The position numbers were made by a program, and so were the translations under genes. 64,000 nucleotides of DNA from Micromonospora sediminicola (lineage in GTDB: Bacteria; Actinomycetota; Actinomycetes; Mycobacteriales; Micromonosporaceae). The notes under the pieces are model-generated. The model was not told the origin of the DNA. It ran no database searches and saw only the letters and a list, made by a program, of their open reading frames with translations. Location: the NCBI RefSeq assembly GCF_900089585.1, contig NZ_FLRH01000004.1, positions 427,001-491,000 of the forward strand, written 5' to 3'. The first letter of the stretch is position 1; the number at the start of each line of letters is the position of its first letter. Shown here piece after piece: positions 33,195-41,298 of this stretch.

Positions 33195-34848
33195 GCGCCT
33201 CCAGGTAGCGGTGCACCAGCGAGACCGCCATCGCGCCCTCGCCCACGGCCGAGGCCACCCGCTTGACCGAGTCGGCCCGCACGTCCCCGGCGGCGAACAC
33301 GCCCGGCATGCTGGACTCCAGGTGGTAGGGGTCGCGCGGCAACGCCCAGCCCGGCGGCCGGCGCCCGCCCCGGGTCAGGTCCGGGCCGGTGAGCACGAAG
33401 CCCCGGCCGTCGCGGGCGACCGCGCCGCCGAGCCAGTCGGTGCGCGGCTCGGCGCCGATGAACACGAACAGCCACGAGGTCTCCACCTCGCGGGTCGCGC
33501 CGGTGCGCACGTCCCGCAGCGTCACCCGTTCCAGGTGCTCGCCGCCGGCGCCGCCGACCACCTCGGTGCACGGGTGCACCTCGATGGTGTCGATCCGGGC
33601 GATCTGCTCGATCAGGTAGCTGGACATCGACCGGGTCAGGTCCTCGCCGCGGATCAGCAGATGCACCCGGCGGGCGTAGCGGGAGAAGTGCACGGCGGCC
33701 TGGCCGGCCGAGTTCGCCCCGCCGACGATGTAGACGTCCGACCCGGAGCAGCTCGGCGCCTCGCTGGCCACCGAGCCGTAGAAGCAGCCCCGTCCGGTCA
33801 GCTCGGCCAGCCCGGGCGCCGGCAGCATCCGGTAGGAGACACCGGTGGCGAGCACCACGGTGTGCGCGGCGACGCTGCTGCCGTCGCTGAACCGCAGCAC
33901 CCGCGCCCCGCCCGCGTCCTCCAGCGACACCACCTCGCGCGCGCTGAGCAGCTCCGCGCCGAACCGCAGCGCCTGCCGACGGGCCCGGTCGGTGAGCTGG
34001 GCACCGGAGACCCCGTCCGGGAAACCGAGGTAGTTCTCGATCCGGCTGCTCTGCCCGGCCTGCCCGCCGGTGGCCCGCCGCTCGATCAGCACCGTCCGCA
34101 GCCCCTCGGAGGCGCCGTAGACGGCGGCGCCGAGCCCGGCCGGGCCGGCGCCGACCACCACCAGGTCGTAGAACTCGGCCGCCGGCGTGGTGGCCAGCCC
34201 GACCTGCGCGGCCAGGTCGGCCGCCGACGGCTGCACCAGCGACTTGCCGTCCGCGGTCACCACCAGGGGTACGTCGTTCGCGGTGACGCCCGCGGCGGTG
34301 AGCAGCCCGGCGCCCTCCGGCTCGTCGGCGGGCACCCAGCGGAACGGCACCAGGTTGCGGGCCAGGAAGTCCCGGGCCGTGAACGACGGCGCCGACCAGC
34401 GGTGCCCGACGACGCGCAGCTCGGGGGTGGTGGTGGCGCCGTCGGCCGTCCACGCCTCCAGCAGCTGGTCCAGCACCGGGTAGAGCTTCTCCTCCGGCGG
34501 GTGCCACGGCTTGAGCAGGTAGTGATCGAGGTCGACCACGTTGATCGCGTTGATCGCGGCGTCGGTGTCGGCGTACGCGGTGAGCAGCACCCGGCGCGCG
34601 GTGGGGAAGAGGTCCATCGCGGCCTCGAGGAACTCGATGCCGTTCATCTGCGGCATCCGGTAGTCGGCGATCAGCACCGCCACCTGTTCGCCGCGCAGCC
34701 TCAACTCGCGCAGCGCGTCCAGGGCCGCCTCGGCGGAGTCGGCGCGGACCACCCGGTAGCGGTCGCCGTAGCGGCGCCGGATGTCGCGGGCGACCGCCCG
34801 GGAGACGGCCGGGTCGTCGTCGACGGTGAGGATCGCGGGGTTGGGCAT
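33190..34848 (-). CDS. Response regulator receiver fused to thioredoxin reductase-like flavoprotein
   Basis: 552 residues. Residues 1-125 are a receiver domain: LTVDDDPAVSRAVAR (acidic pair), VLIADYRMPQMNG with phospho-acceptor Asp62, LLTAYAD and YLLKPW with the conserved Lys. From about 215 on a class II pyridine nucleotide-disulfide oxidoreductase follows: DLVVVGAGPAGLGAAVYGAS (FAD), IERRATGGQAGQSSRIENYL, DVYIVGGANSAGQAAVH (NADPH), and GVFAAGDVRADSVKRVASAVGEG. The CxxC redox pair of thioredoxin reductase is absent: the corresponding stretch reads GCFYGSVASEAPSC. It therefore is not a disulfide reductase of the normal type. It is co-oriented with the cNMP-domain histidine kinase downstream. 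ATG at 34848 is preferred to a GTG nine bases further upstream. Confidence 0.88.
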   Translation of the reverse strand: MPNPAILTVDDDPAVSRAVARDIRRRYGDRYRVVRADSAEAALDALRELRLRGEQVAVLIADYRMPQMNGIEFLEAAMDLFPTARRVLLTAYADTDAAINAINVVDLDHYLLKPWHPPEEKLYPVLDQLLEAWTADGATTTPELRVVGHRWSAPSFTARDFLARNLVPFRWVPADEPEGAGLLTAAGVTANDVPLVVTADGKSLVQPSAADLAAQVGLATTPAAEFYDLVVVGAGPAGLGAAVYGASEGLRTVLIERRATGGQAGQSSRIENYLGFPDGVSGAQLTDRARRQALRFGAELLSAREVVSLEDAGGARVLRFSDGSSVAAHTVVLATGVSYRMLPAPGLAELTGRGCFYGSVASEAPSCSGSDVYIVGGANSAGQAAVHFSRYARRVHLLIRGEDLTRSMSSYLIEQIARIDTIEVHPCTEVVGGAGGEHLERVTLRDVRTGATREVETSWLFVFIGAEPRTDWLGGAVARDGRGFVLTGPDLTRGGRRPPGWALPRDPYHLESSMPGVFAAGDVRADSVKRVASAVGEGAMAVSLVHRYLEAQ

Positions 34849-34902
34849 GGCCCCCACTTAAGCACCACCGGCGGCCGACCCGCACCACCCGCCCGGTCCG
34901 GC

Positions 34903-35688
34903 TCAGCCCGGACGGCCGGGTTCGGGGGGCGGCACCGGGTCGGCGTACGCCCCGGACCGGCCGGCGTACCGCTCGCCGTCGAGGAACGGCAGCGGGTTCG
35001 GCGTGCACCCGTGCAGGCCCAGCGTCTGCTGTTGCATCACCGGCGCCGGCCGTCCCCGGCCCGGGCAGCGTTCGTGGCCGTGGCCGAGCCGGTGCCCGAC
35101 CTCGTGGTTGACCATGTACCGGCGGTAGCTGTCGAGGTCTCGCCCGAAGGGCGGCGCGCCGAGCGCCCAGCGGGCCACGTTCAGCACCACCCGGTCACCG
35201 CGCCGGCAGGAGGTGTAGCCGTCCGGCCCGTCCCGGCACAACTCGTCCCGGGTGCCCGGGGTGGCCAGGTGGACGGTGAAGTCGGCGGCCCGGTCCGGGC
35301 CGACCCGGCGCAGGGTGACCCGCCCGTCGGTCGTCCAGCCGCCCGGGCCGGTGAGGATGCCGGTGACCCGCGCGGCGAACGCGTCCACCGGCACCCCCCG
35401 GATGTCGCGCTCCACCGCCACCCGGTAGCGCAGCGTCCGGCCCGTACCCCGGGAGCTGGCCGGCTCGGCCGCGGCGAACCGCCACCGGTTGCCGCCGTCG
35501 GCGGGGTAGCCGATCGCCGCCGGCCGGTGACGCGCGGGCGCCGGGGCCGCCGGCGCGGCGGTCGGCCCGGCGGGCGCGACCACCGCGCGGTCGGTCGCCG
35601 GCCGGTCGGACGGCACGCAGCCGGCCAGCAACCCGGCCAGCAGTACGATCGTTGCGCCGCCGCGCGTCCGGTCCACGATCCTGGTCAT
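34903..35688 (-). CDS. DUF3152 lipoprotein, zincin-like
   Basis: 261 residues. N-terminal lipobox: TIVLLAGLLAGCVPSD, with the Cys at about 24. The body is a DUF3152 domain: RTLRYRVAVERDIRGVPVDAFA, RAADFTVHLATPGTRDELC, SCRRGDRVVLNVARWALGA, and MVNHEVGHRLGHGHERCPG, an HExxH-like zinc site (HEVGH..GHGH) followed by APVMQQQTLGLHGC with a Met-turn. The family is widespread in actinobacteria, exported, and predicted to be a metalloprotease; substrate unknown. It is divergent from the sigma factor gene at 35824. Confidence 0.88.
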   Translation of the reverse strand: MTRIVDRTRGGATIVLLAGLLAGCVPSDRPATDRAVVAPAGPTAAPAAPAPARHRPAAIGYPADGGNRWRFAAAEPASSRGTGRTLRYRVAVERDIRGVPVDAFAARVTGILTGPGGWTTDGRVTLRRVGPDRAADFTVHLATPGTRDELCRDGPDGYTSCRRGDRVVLNVARWALGAPPFGRDLDSYRRYMVNHEVGHRLGHGHERCPGRGRPAPVMQQQTLGLHGCTPNPLPFLDGERYAGRSGAYADPVPPPEPGRPG

Positions 35689-35760
35689 CTCGTCCCCCCT
35701 CGGCGCCCGGTCGGCGCGCAGGGAGGAGGACGGGTGGTCCGGTGCCGAAGTTGATCCGTC

Positions 35761-35766
35761 GGGAAC
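35761..35766 (+). promoter_or_regulatory. Possible ECF-type -35 element before the sigma factor gene
   Basis: GGGAAC at 35761-35766, followed by TCAACC and a C/T-rich spacer, resembles the GGAAC -35 motif of ECF sigma promoters, and lies 58 bases before the sigma gene. A CGTC occurs downstream, but the spacing (about 22) is longer than the usual 16-17. GTTGA/TCAAC (35750-35769) forms a short inverted repeat around it. Autoregulation is plausible but unproven. Confidence 0.3.
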
Positions 35767-35823
35767 TCAACCTTTTCCCCACCTCGCCCGTCCTTGTCGG
35801 GGTGGGACGGGAAGAGGTCGGGC

Positions 35824-36327
35824 ATGGCCCGGGGTGACGCCGAGTTCGTCGAGTTCGCCCGGGCGGCCTCGGCGCGGCTGGAGCACGCCGCCTTCCTGCT
35901 GACCGGCAACCACCACCAGGCCGAGGACGCGGCCCAGACCGCGCTGGTGCGCACGTACGCGTCCTGGGCCCGGATCCGCAACGGCGACGCGTACGGCTAC
36001 GCGCGCACGGTGCTGGTGAACCACCTCGTCGACACGTGGCGGCGGCCGATTCGCGAATATCCCACCGAGGACCTGCCGGAGCAGCACCGCGGCGACGTGG
36101 CGGACGAGGTCGCGACCCGGCGCTGGCTGCTCACCGCGCTGGGCACGCTCACCGCGCGCGAGCGCGCCGTGGTCGTGCTGCGCCACTACTTCGACCTGCC
36201 GGAGGCCCAGGTGGCCCGCGAACTCGACGTGTCGGTCGGCACCGTCAAGAGCACCGGCTCCCGCGCGCTGGAGAAGCTGCGCGGCGCCGGCCTGACCGCG
36301 CCGGAACCGCAGGGGACGTGCCGGTGA
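35824..36327 (+). CDS. SigE-family RNA polymerase sigma factor
   Basis: 167 residues, with sigma region 2 (FARAASARLEHAAFLLTGNHHQAEDAAQTAL, WARIRNGDAYGYARTVLVN) and region 4 (LTARERAVVVLRHYFDLPEAQVARELDVSVGTVKSTGSRALEKL). The phrase 'YVRTilvN...W' and the short linker are typical of the SigE (TIGR02983) subfamily of ECF sigma factors that is abundant in Micromonospora and Streptomyces. The ATG at 35824 has GAAGAGG eight bases before it. Its stop overlaps the next gene by GTGA, the arrangement of a sigma and its membrane partner. Confidence 0.92.
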   Translation: MARGDAEFVEFARAASARLEHAAFLLTGNHHQAEDAAQTALVRTYASWARIRNGDAYGYARTVLVNHLVDTWRRPIREYPTEDLPEQHRGDVADEVATRRWLLTALGTLTARERAVVVLRHYFDLPEAQVARELDVSVGTVKSTGSRALEKLRGAGLTAPEPQGTCR

Positions 36328-37055
36328 ACGAGGTGGAGGAACTGCGCCGGGTCCTGCGGGCCACCGAGCGGACCGACCGCACCGGTCCCGACCTCGCCGA
36401 CATCATGCGCCGGGGCCGGCGGCTGCGCCGTCGCCGGCGGGTCGCCGGGGCCGGCGCGGCGGCGGTCGCGGTGCTCGCGGTGGTCCTCGGCGCGGCCGAC
36501 GTCGTCACCCGGACCGGCCCGCCGCCACCGACCCCGACGCGGCCGGCCGCCCCGGTGCCCGCCGCCACGCCCAGCCCGGAGGCCACCCCCGGACCGACGA
36601 CGGCGCCGGTGCGCCCGGTCGGGGCGGTCGTGGACAGCGGCCTCCGGTACGGCACCCAGGAACGGGTGTTCTACTTCGTCCCGGTCGACGTGCCCCGGGT
36701 GCCCGGCGTGACGGTCGGGCTGGTCGCCGGCCGCCGCCGCCCCGCCGGCGAGCTGGTCTCCGACTACCTGGTCAACGACGTGGCCGGCAGCGACCGCCGG
36801 CCGGGGTTTCACGAGATCGGGTACGACCAGCGGCGGCGGGTGCCCGCCGACCTGCCGCTGCCCACGTTCGGCTACTTCGTCGGCCCCGCCGCCCGGATCG
36901 TCGGCACCGTCGACGGCCGCCAGGTCGACGCGCGGCTGGCCCGGTGGAGCGAGGACCAGCGGGTGGTGATCTTCTGGTTCGACCCGGCGTCGCTCGCCCC
37001 CGGCACCCCGCTGGACGGCATCGTCGCGCGGGACGCCCGGGGCCGGCGACTGTGA
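36324..37055 (+). CDS. Membrane protein coupled to SigE-family sigma factor (anti-sigma candidate)
   Basis: 243 residues. The N-terminal 45 residues (EVEELRRVLRATERTDRTGPDLADIMRRG) are a short charged cytosolic head; a basic RRLRRRRR stop-transfer precedes one transmembrane helix (VAGAGAAAVAVLAVVLGAADVV, about 41-62). A Pro/Thr-rich linker and an extracytoplasmic beta-rich domain follow (TQERVFYFVPVDVPRVPGV, DQRVVIFWFDPASLAPG). This plan with GTGA coupling to the sigma gene suggests an anti-sigma or sigma-associated sensor, but no zinc-binding HxxxCxxC motif is present. It converges with the methyltransferase with a 10-base gap. Confidence 0.75.
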   Translation: MNEVEELRRVLRATERTDRTGPDLADIMRRGRRLRRRRRVAGAGAAAVAVLAVVLGAADVVTRTGPPPPTPTRPAAPVPAATPSPEATPGPTTAPVRPVGAVVDSGLRYGTQERVFYFVPVDVPRVPGVTVGLVAGRRRPAGELVSDYLVNDVAGSDRRPGFHEIGYDQRRRVPADLPLPTFGYFVGPAARIVGTVDGRQVDARLARWSEDQRVVIFWFDPASLAPGTPLDGIVARDARGRRL

Positions 37056-37065
37056 CCGGCGGCCC

Positions 37066-37866
37066 TCAGGCGCGTCTCCCCCGCGTCGACACGAGCTGGT
37101 AGGACATCACCGCGAAGGCCGGGTCGCGCAGCAGCCGGCGGAACGCGTCCAGCTGACCCGGCGACAGCCCGGCGTCGAGCAGCTCCGGTTCGAGCTGCCG
37201 GGAGTTCGTGCCGTACAGCGACGCGCCGAGCGAGCCGCCGGGCCAGCTGCGCGCGTGGACGACCGTGTCCACGTCGACCAGCCCGGCGGCGGTCAGCTGG
37301 GCGTGCACGTCCTGCGCCCAGGCCAGGTCCGCGCCGTGACCCTGGAGGATGCCGAGCATCGCGTCGGTCACCTGGGCGAACAGCTTCGCCGCGTCGTCGC
37401 TCGGCGCGGTCAGCACCCGCAGCGGCGCCGTGCAGTCGAACTCCTCGACCACCAGCCATCCGCCCGGCGCCAACGCGCCGGCCAGGGTACGCAGCACCCG
37501 GCGCCGCTCCGGCAGGTGCAGCAGCACCAGTCGGGCGTGGACCAGGTCGAACGGGTCGCCCGGCGGCAGCTCGTGGCGCACGTCGTGCCGGCGTACCTCC
37601 AGGTTCCCGGCCGGGCGCAGGTGCGCCAGGTCGAGGTCGGTCGCCACCACCCGGCCGGACGGGCCGACGGCGGCGGCCATGGCCCGGGCGACCGAGCCGC
37701 CCCCGGCGCCGACCTCCCAGCACCGGGCGCCCGGCGTGAGCAGCGGCGGCGCGATCCGGTCGGTGGTGATCGGGTCCAGGAAGGACTCCAGGGCGCGCAG
37801 TTGGGGCACCGCGTCGGCGGCACCGGTGTCGAAGGCGTAGTCGGTCTCGGGGGCGTCGGTCGGCAT
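37066..37866 (-). CDS. Class I SAM-dependent methyltransferase
   Basis: 266 residues. SAM motif I is CWEVGAGGGSVARAMAAAVG, motif II VVATDLDLAHLRPAGN, and FDLVHARLVLLHLPERRRVL with GGWLVVEEFD completes the fold. The substrate is unknown; the Asp/Glu-rich end of motif post III is UbiE/COQ5-like. It begins six bases after the last ABC gene of the large minus-strand operon, so may be read through from it, although its function need not be related. Confidence 0.85.
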   Translation of the reverse strand: MPTDAPETDYAFDTGAADAVPQLRALESFLDPITTDRIAPPLLTPGARCWEVGAGGGSVARAMAAAVGPSGRVVATDLDLAHLRPAGNLEVRRHDVRHELPPGDPFDLVHARLVLLHLPERRRVLRTLAGALAPGGWLVVEEFDCTAPLRVLTAPSDDAAKLFAQVTDAMLGILQGHGADLAWAQDVHAQLTAAGLVDVDTVVHARSWPGGSLGASLYGTNSRQLEPELLDAGLSPGQLDAFRRLLRDPAFAVMSYQLVSTRGRRA

Positions 37867-37872
37867 CGCTCC

Positions 37873-38670
37873 TCATTCCTGTCCCGGGTTGTCGGTTCGC
37901 GGTCCCGGCGCCGCCAGGGAGCCGGACCGGGGCCGGGGAGCCGGCGGCTCCGCGACCGTGGCGACGCTGAGCAGCGCGGCCACCGCGCCCGGGTCGGCCC
38001 GGGCCTCGTCGGCCGGTCGGTCGTAGACCACCCGGCCGTACTCCAGCACGGCGATCCGGTCCGCGACCGCGACCGCGTGCCGCACCTGCTGCTCGACCAG
38101 GAGCACGGTCAACCCGGACCGGGCCAGCGACCCGACCAGCTCCCGCACCCGCGCCGCCAGGTCCGGCGCGAGCCCCTCGCACGGCTCGTCGAGCAGCAGC
38201 ACGCGGGGTTGGCCGAGCAGCGCCCGGGCGATCGCCAGCATCTGCTGCTCGCCACCGGAGAGCTGGTCGCCGCGGTGACGCAGCCGGGCGCCGAGGCGGG
38301 GCAGCAGGTCCAGCACCCGGGCCACGGTCCAACCCTCGCCGCCGGGGGTGGCCGCACGCCACGGCGCCGCCGCCAGGACCAGGTGCTCGGCCACGGTCAG
38401 CCGGGAGAACACCCGTCGGCCCTGCGGCACCAGCCCCACGCCGGCGCGGGCGATCCGGTGCGGCTGCCGGCCGGCCACCGGCACCCCACCGATCTCGATC
38501 CGCCCGGCCTGCGGCCGGACCAGCCCGGCCACGCAGTGCACGAGCGTGCTCTTGCCCGCGCCGTTGCGGCCCACCACCGCCTGCACCGCGCCGGGTCGCA
38601 CGTCGAGGCTCACCTCGTGCAGCACGGTGCCGCCCGCGTAGCCGGCGCAGAGCCGGTCGATGCGCAGCAT
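37873..38670 (-). CDS. livF: ABC transporter ATP-binding protein, LivF type
   Basis: 265 residues. Walker A GRNGAGKSTLVH, signature DQLSGGEQQMLAIARALL, Walker B RVLLLDEPCEGLAPD, H-loop as VLLVEQQVRHAVA (Gln in place of the usual His, as is common in LivF). The LSGGEQQMLAIARAL plus EGLAP combination identifies the branched-chain amino acid/urea group. It has a C-terminal Pro-rich extension of about 30 residues. Its ATG overlaps the LivG stop (TGATG). It energises import together with LivG. Confidence 0.9.
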   Translation of the reverse strand: MLRIDRLCAGYAGGTVLHEVSLDVRPGAVQAVVGRNGAGKSTLVHCVAGLVRPQAGRIEIGGVPVAGRQPHRIARAGVGLVPQGRRVFSRLTVAEHLVLAAAPWRAATPGGEGWTVARVLDLLPRLGARLRHRGDQLSGGEQQMLAIARALLGQPRVLLLDEPCEGLAPDLAARVRELVGSLARSGLTVLLVEQQVRHAVAVADRIAVLEYGRVVYDRPADEARADPGAVAALLSVATVAEPPAPRPRSGSLAAPGPRTDNPGQE

Positions 38671-39413
38671 CACGTCACCCCCTCCGCGTACGCCTCCCGG
38701 ACCGGGCCGGACGCGCGGATCTCGGCGGGCGAACCGGTGGCGAGCGTCCGCCCGTCGCGCAGCACGGTCACCGTGTCGCAGAGCGCGTAGACCAGGTCCA
38801 ACCGGTGCTCGACGAGCAGCACCGCGACCGCGCGGGGCAGCCCGCGCAGGAACTCCGCCAGCCAGCCGACCTCCACCGCGGACAGTCCGGCGGCCGGCTC
38901 GTCGAGCAGCAGCAGCCGGGGCCGCCCGGCCAGCGCCACCGCGATCTCCACCTGCCGGCGCTGCCCGTGGGCGAGCTGCCCCGCCGGGACGGCGGCGAGA
39001 TCACCGAGGCCCACCCGCGCCAGCAGCGCGTCCGCGGTACGCCCGGCCGCCCGTCGCCGCGCCGCCGGATGCCACCGCCCCGCGCGGACGGCCCGGGGCA
39101 ACGCGGCGACCAGCACGTTCTCCCGCGCGGTCAGCGAACCCCAGACGGCGGGACGCTGGTGGATGCGGCCCACGCCGCGCCGGGCCCGGGCCGCCAGCCC
39201 GAGTCGGGTGACGTCCCGCCCGGCCAGGCGCACCCGGCCGTCCGCCGGCCGGGTGGCGCCGGCGAGCACGTCGAGCAGCGTGGTCTTGCCCGCGCCGTTC
39301 GGCCCGATCAGCGCGTGCCGTTGGCCGAGCGCGACGCGCAGGTCGACCCCGTCCAGCGCGGCCAGCGACCCGTAGCGCACGGTGACCGCCTCGGCGGTGA
39401 GCAGCGGGGTCAC
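38670..39413 (-). CDS. livG: ABC transporter ATP-binding protein, LivG type
   Basis: 247 residues. Walker A ALIGPNGAGKTTLLDVLAG, signature GQLAHGQRRQVEIAVALAG (LSGGQ replaced by LAHGQ, as in LivG), Walker B RLLLLDEPAAGLSAVEV and H-loop VLLVEHRLDLV. The insertion between Walker A and signature, including VGRIHQRPAVWGSLTAREN, fits LivG. GTG start at 39413 overlaps the LivM stop. Second ATPase of the importer. Confidence 0.9.
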   Translation of the reverse strand: MTPLLTAEAVTVRYGSLAALDGVDLRVALGQRHALIGPNGAGKTTLLDVLAGATRPADGRVRLAGRDVTRLGLAARARRGVGRIHQRPAVWGSLTARENVLVAALPRAVRAGRWHPAARRRAAGRTADALLARVGLGDLAAVPAGQLAHGQRRQVEIAVALAGRPRLLLLDEPAAGLSAVEVGWLAEFLRGLPRAVAVLLVEHRLDLVYALCDTVTVLRDGRTLATGSPAEIRASGPVREAYAEGVT

Positions 39414-40420
39414 GCGCCCACCCCCGTGGTGACGGTCGGCCGGGGCGTCCCGGCGGCGGGCGGCTCCCCCGGTGCGGGCGCCGCCGGGCGCCGGCGCGGC
39501 CGGCGGGCCGTGGGCAGCAGATACGCGGCGGCGACGAACGCCAGCCCGAGCACCAGCGGCGCCTGCCCCGGCAGCGCGCCGAACAGCCAGTCCCGGGCGG
39601 CGACGACGAGGACCGCGCCGACCAGCGCGCCGCCGACCGAGGCGGTGCCGCCGACCACCACGCCGAGCAGCAGCAACGCGGAGGTGTCGAAGCCGAAGTC
39701 GGCCGGCGAGACGTACTGCTGGGCGGTGACCAGCAGCGAGCCGGCCGCGCCGGCGATCGCCCCGGCGGCCACGTGCACGCCCGCGACGTGCGCCGACACC
39801 CGGTGCCCGCTGGCCCGCAGCCGCGCCTCGTCGTCCCGGCCGGCCCGCAGCAGCAGCCCCACCCGGGTCCGCAGCACCAGCAGCACCAGCCCGGCGAGCA
39901 CCGCCACCACCACCAACGTGTAGAGGTAGCGGGCCCGGTCGGTGGCCAGCGGCGGCAGCCCCCACAGCGGGCGGGTCGGGGCGATGCCGGCGAGCCCGTC
40001 GGTGCCGCCGGTCACCGCGGTCCACCGACCGGCGAGCACCACCGCCAGCTCGCCGACCGCCAACGTGATCATCAGGAGCACCACGCCCCGGGCGGGGACC
40101 ACCAGCGGCAGCGTCGCCACCGCCAGCGCGGCCCCGGCCGCCGCCGCCACGACGAGCTGCACCGGCCCCACGTCGGAGAGCTGACCGCCGACCACGACGC
40201 CGGTGTACGCGCCGGCCGCGTACGGCGCGGTCTGCCCGAGCGTGGGCAGCCCGGCGACCCCGGTCAGCAGCGCCACGCCGACCGCGACCAGGCCGAGCGC
40301 CAGCGTGCGGGCGAGCAGCGCGACGGTGTAGTCGTCGACCGCCCACGGCGCGACCACCAGCCCGGCCAGGACGGCCGCCCCGACGAGCCCGCGCAGCGCC
40401 CGTACGGCCCGGTCCCTCAT
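39410..40420 (-). CDS. livM: ABC transporter permease, LivM type
   Basis: 336 residues with about nine membrane segments; the GLPTLGQTAPYAAGAYTGVV segment and the cytosolic EAA-like loop LRAGRDDEARLRASGHRVSAHV are LivM hallmarks, as is AGAIAGAAGSLLVTAQQYVSP. A Pro-rich C-terminal tail of 35 residues follows the last helix. It forms the membrane channel with LivH. ATGA overlap with livH on one side and overlap with livG on the other. Confidence 0.9.
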   Translation of the reverse strand: MRDRAVRALRGLVGAAVLAGLVVAPWAVDDYTVALLARTLALGLVAVGVALLTGVAGLPTLGQTAPYAAGAYTGVVVGGQLSDVGPVQLVVAAAAGAALAVATLPLVVPARGVVLLMITLAVGELAVVLAGRWTAVTGGTDGLAGIAPTRPLWGLPPLATDRARYLYTLVVVAVLAGLVLLVLRTRVGLLLRAGRDDEARLRASGHRVSAHVAGVHVAAGAIAGAAGSLLVTAQQYVSPADFGFDTSALLLLGVVVGGTASVGGALVGAVLVVAARDWLFGALPGQAPLVLGLAFVAAAYLLPTARRPRRRPAAPAPGEPPAAGTPRPTVTTGVGA

Positions 40421-41298
40421 GTCGCCCGCCGGGCCGTGGCCAGCCGGCGCGCCCGCGCGGCGAGCACCACCGCCATGGCGGCGAACAGCAGGAACGGGGC
40501 CGCCGACGGGGCGAGCGCGACGCCGAGCGTCTGGATCTGGCCGACCGCCAGCGCGGCGAGCAGCGTGCCGGTCATCGACCCGAGGCCGCCGAGGACCACC
40601 ACGACCAGCGACAGCAGCAGCACCCCGTCGGCGGTGTCCGGTCCCGGGCCGATGATCGGGGCGCCGAGCACGCCCGCGGCCCCGGCCAGCGCCCCGGCGG
40701 CGGCGAGCACGCCGACCCGCACCACGGTCGGGCTCACCCCGAGCACGGCGACCATCTCCGCGTCGTCGACCGCCGCCCGCACCAGCATGCCGGCCCGGGT
40801 CCGGCGCACCACCAGGTGCAGCAGGACCGCGAGCAGCGTGGCCACCACGATGAAGACCAGGCGGTACGCGGCGTAGCGGTGCCCCGCGACCGTCACCGAC
40901 CCGTCCAGCGCGGCGGGCACCCGCACCGGTGGGTCGTCCGGGCCGAACGCGCCGACGAGCAGGCTCCCCCCGACCAGCGCGACGCCGAACGTCAGCAGCG
41001 CCTGGGTCAGGTGGTCGGCCGCCGCCGCCCGGGTGAGCAGCACCGCGACCAGCGCGCCGGCGGCGGTCGCGGCGGCCACGCCGACGAGCAGCGCCAGCGC
41101 CAGGCTGGGCCAGCCGCCGTCGAGCAGCGCGGCGGCGGTGTAGCCGCCGACGGCGAACAGCGTGCCGTGCGCCAGGTTGAGGATGCCGGCCACGCCGAAG
41201 CAGAGCACCAGCCCGGCCGCGGCGACGAACACCAGCAGCCCGTAGGCGACACCGTCCAGCGCCGGCACCACGTACGGGTCGACCGGCACGCCGGTCAT
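40417..41298 (-). CDS. livH: ABC transporter permease, LivH type
   Basis: 293 residues with eight or so membrane helices. FGVAGILNLAHGTLFAVGGY is the LivH signature (iLNlAhG....Gay), and MLVRAAVDDAEMVAVLGVSPTVVR the EAA loop that contacts the ATPases. ATG at 41298 overlaps the stop of the binding-protein gene (ATGA). A longer in-frame extension to 41376 overlaps that gene and is rejected. Confidence 0.92.
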   Translation of the reverse strand: MTGVPVDPYVVPALDGVAYGLLVFVAAAGLVLCFGVAGILNLAHGTLFAVGGYTAAALLDGGWPSLALALLVGVAAATAAGALVAVLLTRAAAADHLTQALLTFGVALVGGSLLVGAFGPDDPPVRVPAALDGSVTVAGHRYAAYRLVFIVVATLLAVLLHLVVRRTRAGMLVRAAVDDAEMVAVLGVSPTVVRVGVLAAAGALAGAAGVLGAPIIGPGPDTADGVLLLSLVVVVLGGLGSMTGTLLAALAVGQIQTLGVALAPSAAPFLLFAAMAVVLAARARRLATARRAT

